Source: an uncultured Lachnospiraceae bacterium
GTDB lineage: Bacteria > Bacillota > Clostridia > Lachnospirales > Lachnospiraceae
DNA: 6,212 bases
Assembly: GCA_947176785.1 (NCBI GenBank)
Contig: CAMWSA010000232.1
Span: 1 to 6,212 of the forward strand
Reading direction: 5' to 3'
Shown in pieces: positions 3,625-6,212 of this stretch. The notes under the pieces are model-generated. The model was not told the DNA's origin and did not search any database. It saw nothing but the letters and a program-made list of their open reading frames with translations. A program made the position numbers and the translations under genes. Numbering within the stretch: position 1 is the first letter of the stretch; each line of letters starts with the position of its first letter.

Positions 3625-5931
3625 ATGAAAGAAGAAAAAGATGTGATATTTGACGATGCCAGAGTGGGCGAAATAACTGAATTTGCATCTCCTGAACAGC
3701 TGTATCAGGATCTGATTTCCTGCGTCAAAAAATACCATCCCAGCGATGATATTTCCATGATTGAGAAGGCGTACCGGGTTGCCGGCCAGGCCCACAAGGA
3801 CCAGCTGCGCAAGTCAGGGGAGCCTTATATCATCCACCCGCTGAACGTGGCAATTATCCTGGCGGATCTGGAACTGGATAAGGAGACCATCATAGCGGGT
3901 ATCCTTCACGATGTGGTGGAGGACACCATCATGACGGAGGAGGACCTGATCAGGGAATTTGGCGAGGATGTGGCGCTGTTGGTGGACGGTGTGACCAAGC
4001 TGGAGAAGATTCCGCTGTCGGGTACGGACGACCCCACGGACACCAAGCTGGAGATGCAGGCGGAAAACCTGCGGAAGATGTTTTTGGCCATGGCCAAGGA
4101 TATCCGGGTGATCATGATCAAGCTGGCGGACCGTCTGCACAACATGCGTACATTGAAGTACCAGAAGCCGGAGAGCCAGATCCGTATTGCCAGGGAGACC
4201 AGGGAGATTTATTCCCCCATTGCCCAGAGACTGGGCATCTCCAAAATCAAGATCGAGTTGGATGACCTGTCCATGAAGTATCTGGAGCCGGAGGTATACT
4301 ACGACCTGGTGGATAAGATTGCCGTGCGTAAGAGCGTCCGGGAGAAATATATCCAGAGCATTGTGGACGAGGTCGGGGAGTATATTGAAGCCGAGGGGAT
4401 CCGTGCCCAGGTGGATGGCCGTATCAAACATTTTTTCAGCATCTATAAAAAGATGAAGAATCAGAACAAGACCCTGGATCAGATCTATGACCTGTTTGCC
4501 GTGCGGATTATTGTGGAGTCGGTGAAGGACTGTTATGCGGCTCTGGGTGTGATCCACGAGAGGTATAAGCCTATCCCGGGGCGATTCAAGGATTATATCG
4601 CCATGCCCAAGGCCAATATGTACCAGTCCCTGCACACTACCCTGATCGGCAGCAACGGACAGCCCTTTGAAATCCAGATCCGCACCTTTGAGATGCACAA
4701 GGCGGCGGAGTACGGCATTGCGGCCCACTGGAAATACAAGGAGGCTTCCGACGGCAGGAAGGTGGAGGGACAGGAGGAAGAGAAGCTGGTATGGCTGCGG
4801 CAGATCCTGGAGTGGCAGCGGGACATGTCGGACAACCGGGAGTTCATGAACCTGCTGAAAAATGACCTGGATCTGTTCTCCGACAACGTGTACTGCTTTA
4901 CCCCCACCGGGGAGGTCAAGAATCTGCCCGCAGGCTCCACCCCCATAGATTTTGCCTACAATATCCACTCGGCGGTGGGCAATAAGATGGTGGGAGCCAG
5001 GGTCAACGGCAAGCTGGTGACCATTGACTATGAGATCAAGAACGGGGACCGGATTGAGATTATCACCTCCCAGAATTCCAAGGGGCCCAGCCGGGACTGG
5101 CTGAATGTGGTCAAAAGTACCCAGGCCAAGAACAAGATTAACCAGTGGTTTAAGAATGAGTTAAAGGAAGACAATATTATCAAGGGCAAGGAACTGCTGG
5201 CGGGGTATTGCAAGTCCAAGGGCATCAATATGCCCGACCTGGTAAAGAATGTCTACATGGAGGCCATCATGCGCAAATATGGCTTCCACGACTGGGATTC
5301 CGTGTTGGCGGCCATCGGCCACGGTGCCCTGAAAGAGGGCCAGATCATCAACAAGATGCAGGAACTCTACGACCGGGACCACAAGAAGGAGATGAGCAAC
5401 GAGGAGGTACTGCAGACCATCATGGAGAGCGGTGCCATGATGTCGCGGCCGGGCAGCGGGCGCTCCAGAAGCGGCATTGTGGTGAAGGGGATCGCCGATT
5501 TGTCGGTGCGTTTCTCCAAGTGCTGCTCCCCTGTGCCGGGGGATGAGATCGTGGGCTTTGTGACCAGGGGCCGTGGGATTTCCATTCACCGCACAGACTG
5601 TGTAAACATGCTGAGCCTGCCGGAGATGGAGCGGGCCAGGCTTATTGACGCGGAGTGGCAGACAGGCGGCGGGGACGGAGAGCAGGAGGGCAAGTACATG
5701 GCCGAAATCCGTATTTTTGCCAACAACCGCAACGGCCTGCTGGCGGATATCTCCAAGGCATTGACAGAGAAAAATATTGATATCCTGTCCATGAATACCA
5801 AGACCAACAAGCAGGGGCAGGCAACCCTGCAGACCTCCTTTGAGATCTCCGGCAGGGACGAACTGAACCGGGTCATTGACAGGATCCGCAATATAGAGAG
5901 TGTCATCGACATAGAAAGGACGACGGGCTGA
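3625..5931 (+). CDS. relA: Bifunctional (p)ppGpp synthetase/hydrolase, long RSH family
   Basis: This cytoplasmic, ribosome-associated stringent-response enzyme makes (p)ppGpp from ATP and GDP/GTP during amino-acid starvation and degrades it otherwise. From ATG 3625 it has 768 residues, normal for the family. The HD hydrolase domain comes first and is intact: H57, R62, H71, H95-D96, E99-D100, and D169/N173 in ADRLHNM. The synthetase domain carries YDLFAVRII, R320-F321-K322-D323 (the RXKD form of bifunctional enzymes, not the EXDD of E. coli RelA), MYQSLHT, and E349 in FEIQIRT. A TGS domain (about 420-482), a Cys-rich segment (C633, C634, H655, C659) and a C-terminal ACT domain (about 691-768) follow. 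Both activities should therefore work. The upstream frame is open all the way back to the apt stop, so longer forms starting at TTG 3526 or ATG 3505 cannot be excluded. The TGA overlaps the next ATG by one base. Confidence 0.97.
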   Translation: MKEEKDVIFDDARVGEITEFASPEQLYQDLISCVKKYHPSDDISMIEKAYRVAGQAHKDQLRKSGEPYIIHPLNVAIILADLELDKETIIAGILHDVVEDTIMTEEDLIREFGEDVALLVDGVTKLEKIPLSGTDDPTDTKLEMQAENLRKMFLAMAKDIRVIMIKLADRLHNMRTLKYQKPESQIRIARETREIYSPIAQRLGISKIKIELDDLSMKYLEPEVYYDLVDKIAVRKSVREKYIQSIVDEVGEYIEAEGIRAQVDGRIKHFFSIYKKMKNQNKTLDQIYDLFAVRIIVESVKDCYAALGVIHERYKPIPGRFKDYIAMPKANMYQSLHTTLIGSNGQPFEIQIRTFEMHKAAEYGIAAHWKYKEASDGRKVEGQEEEKLVWLRQILEWQRDMSDNREFMNLLKNDLDLFSDNVYCFTPTGEVKNLPAGSTPIDFAYNIHSAVGNKMVGARVNGKLVTIDYEIKNGDRIEIITSQNSKGPSRDWLNVVKSTQAKNKINQWFKNELKEDNIIKGKELLAGYCKSKGINMPDLVKNVYMEAIMRKYGFHDWDSVLAAIGHGALKEGQIINKMQELYDRDHKKEMSNEEVLQTIMESGAMMSRPGSGRSRSGIVVKGIADLSVRFSKCCSPVPGDEIVGFVTRGRGISIHRTDCVNMLSLPEMERARLIDAEWQTGGGDGEQEGKYMAEIRIFANNRNGLLADISKALTEKNIDILSMNTKTNKQGQATLQTSFEISGRDELNRVIDRIRNIESVIDIERTTG

Positions 5932-6212
5932 TGGCTGAGACAAAGATCGGAAGAATGGTACTGGGCTCATACCAGACCAACTGTTACTTTATTTATCAGG
6001 ATGAAAAAAAGCGGGCAATCGTGGTGGACCCGGCAGATCAGGGGAGAAAGATTTATGAGGCCCTGCTTCGCAACGGCATTACCGTGGAGGCGATTTTGCT
6101 GACCCACGGGCATTTTGATCATATCTGGGGGACCGGGGAACTGCGGGAGGCTGCGGGGGCGAAGCTTTATGCCCTGGATGCGGAGAAGACGGTGTGTGGG
6201 GATTCACACAAC
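5931..6212 (+). CDS. Metallo-beta-lactamase-fold hydrolase (GloB/YcbL-like), 3' end cut
   Basis: The first 94 codons are present and the frame is open at the window edge. The metal-binding motif THGHFDHIWG (near residues 58-67, the HxHxDH signature) follows an N-terminal strand pair with NCYFIY and the AIVVDPAD loop, as in small hydroxyacylglutathione-hydrolase-like proteins of about 205-215 residues. These use one or two metal ions to hydrolyse thioesters such as S-lactoylglutathione analogues, but in clostridia without glutathione the substrate is uncertain. The start ATG 5931 overlaps the rel stop as TGATG, so translation is coupled; AGAAAGGA (5913-5920) lies 10 nt before it. An MBL hydrolase directly after rel is, as I recall, common in Lachnospiraceae, so a housekeeping role is likely. 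The specific enzyme cannot be named from this part. Confidence 0.88.
   Translation, partial: MAETKIGRMVLGSYQTNCYFIYQDEKKRAIVVDPADQGRKIYEALLRNGITVEAILLTHGHFDHIWGTGELREAAGAKLYALDAEKTVCGDSHN

Noticed and set aside
3814..4968. 384-codon antisense frame across rel
   Set aside because: It lies wholly opposite a confirmed, conserved gene; composition is that of a shadow frame (His/Leu/Gln rich) with no recognisable domain.

Overview
The window looks like chromosomal DNA of a Gram-positive clostridium, most likely a member of the Lachnospiraceae. This rests on the apt-rel gene pair typical of Bacillota, strong GGAGG-type ribosome binding sites, a consensus sigma-A promoter, moderately high GC, and protein sequences resembling that family. 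The assignment is from pattern recognition, not a search.

Layout, all genes on the + strand. Positions 1-738 hold the C-terminal part of an RseP-type intramembrane site-2 protease, cut by the window edge. Positions 739-1097 are a hairpin-rich spacer with no convincing gene. Positions 1098-2750 hold an accessory two-gene signalling module: a 215-residue protein with the outline of a PP2C phosphatase but without its metal-binding aspartates, then a soluble Hanks-type Ser/Thr kinase without a membrane anchor. The end of the kinase gene is unusual. It has a dnaX-type slippery heptamer, a more protein-like tail in the -1 frame, and a ten-codon ORF with a good ribosome binding site that runs into the next promoter.

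Positions 2747-2775 are a near-perfect promoter (TTGACT, 17 nt, TATAAT) driving apt (2857-3381, adenine phosphoribosyltransferase). Between apt and rel lies a 34-bp direct repeat in two copies; the second copy supplies a consensus -10. The rel gene (3625-5931) encodes a complete bifunctional (p)ppGpp synthetase/hydrolase with HD, synthetase, TGS, Cys-rich and ACT parts. Its stop overlaps the start of a metallo-beta-lactamase-fold hydrolase (5931 to the window end, cut).

How they fit together: apt and rel join purine salvage to alarmone metabolism, an arrangement also known from Bacillus (recJ-apt-relA), and the hydrolase is translationally coupled to rel. The pseudophosphatase/kinase pair sits immediately upstream with its own ribosome binding sites. 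It is the most novel content here: I infer a kinase paired with a catalytically dead PP2C-like partner that may bind or regulate it.
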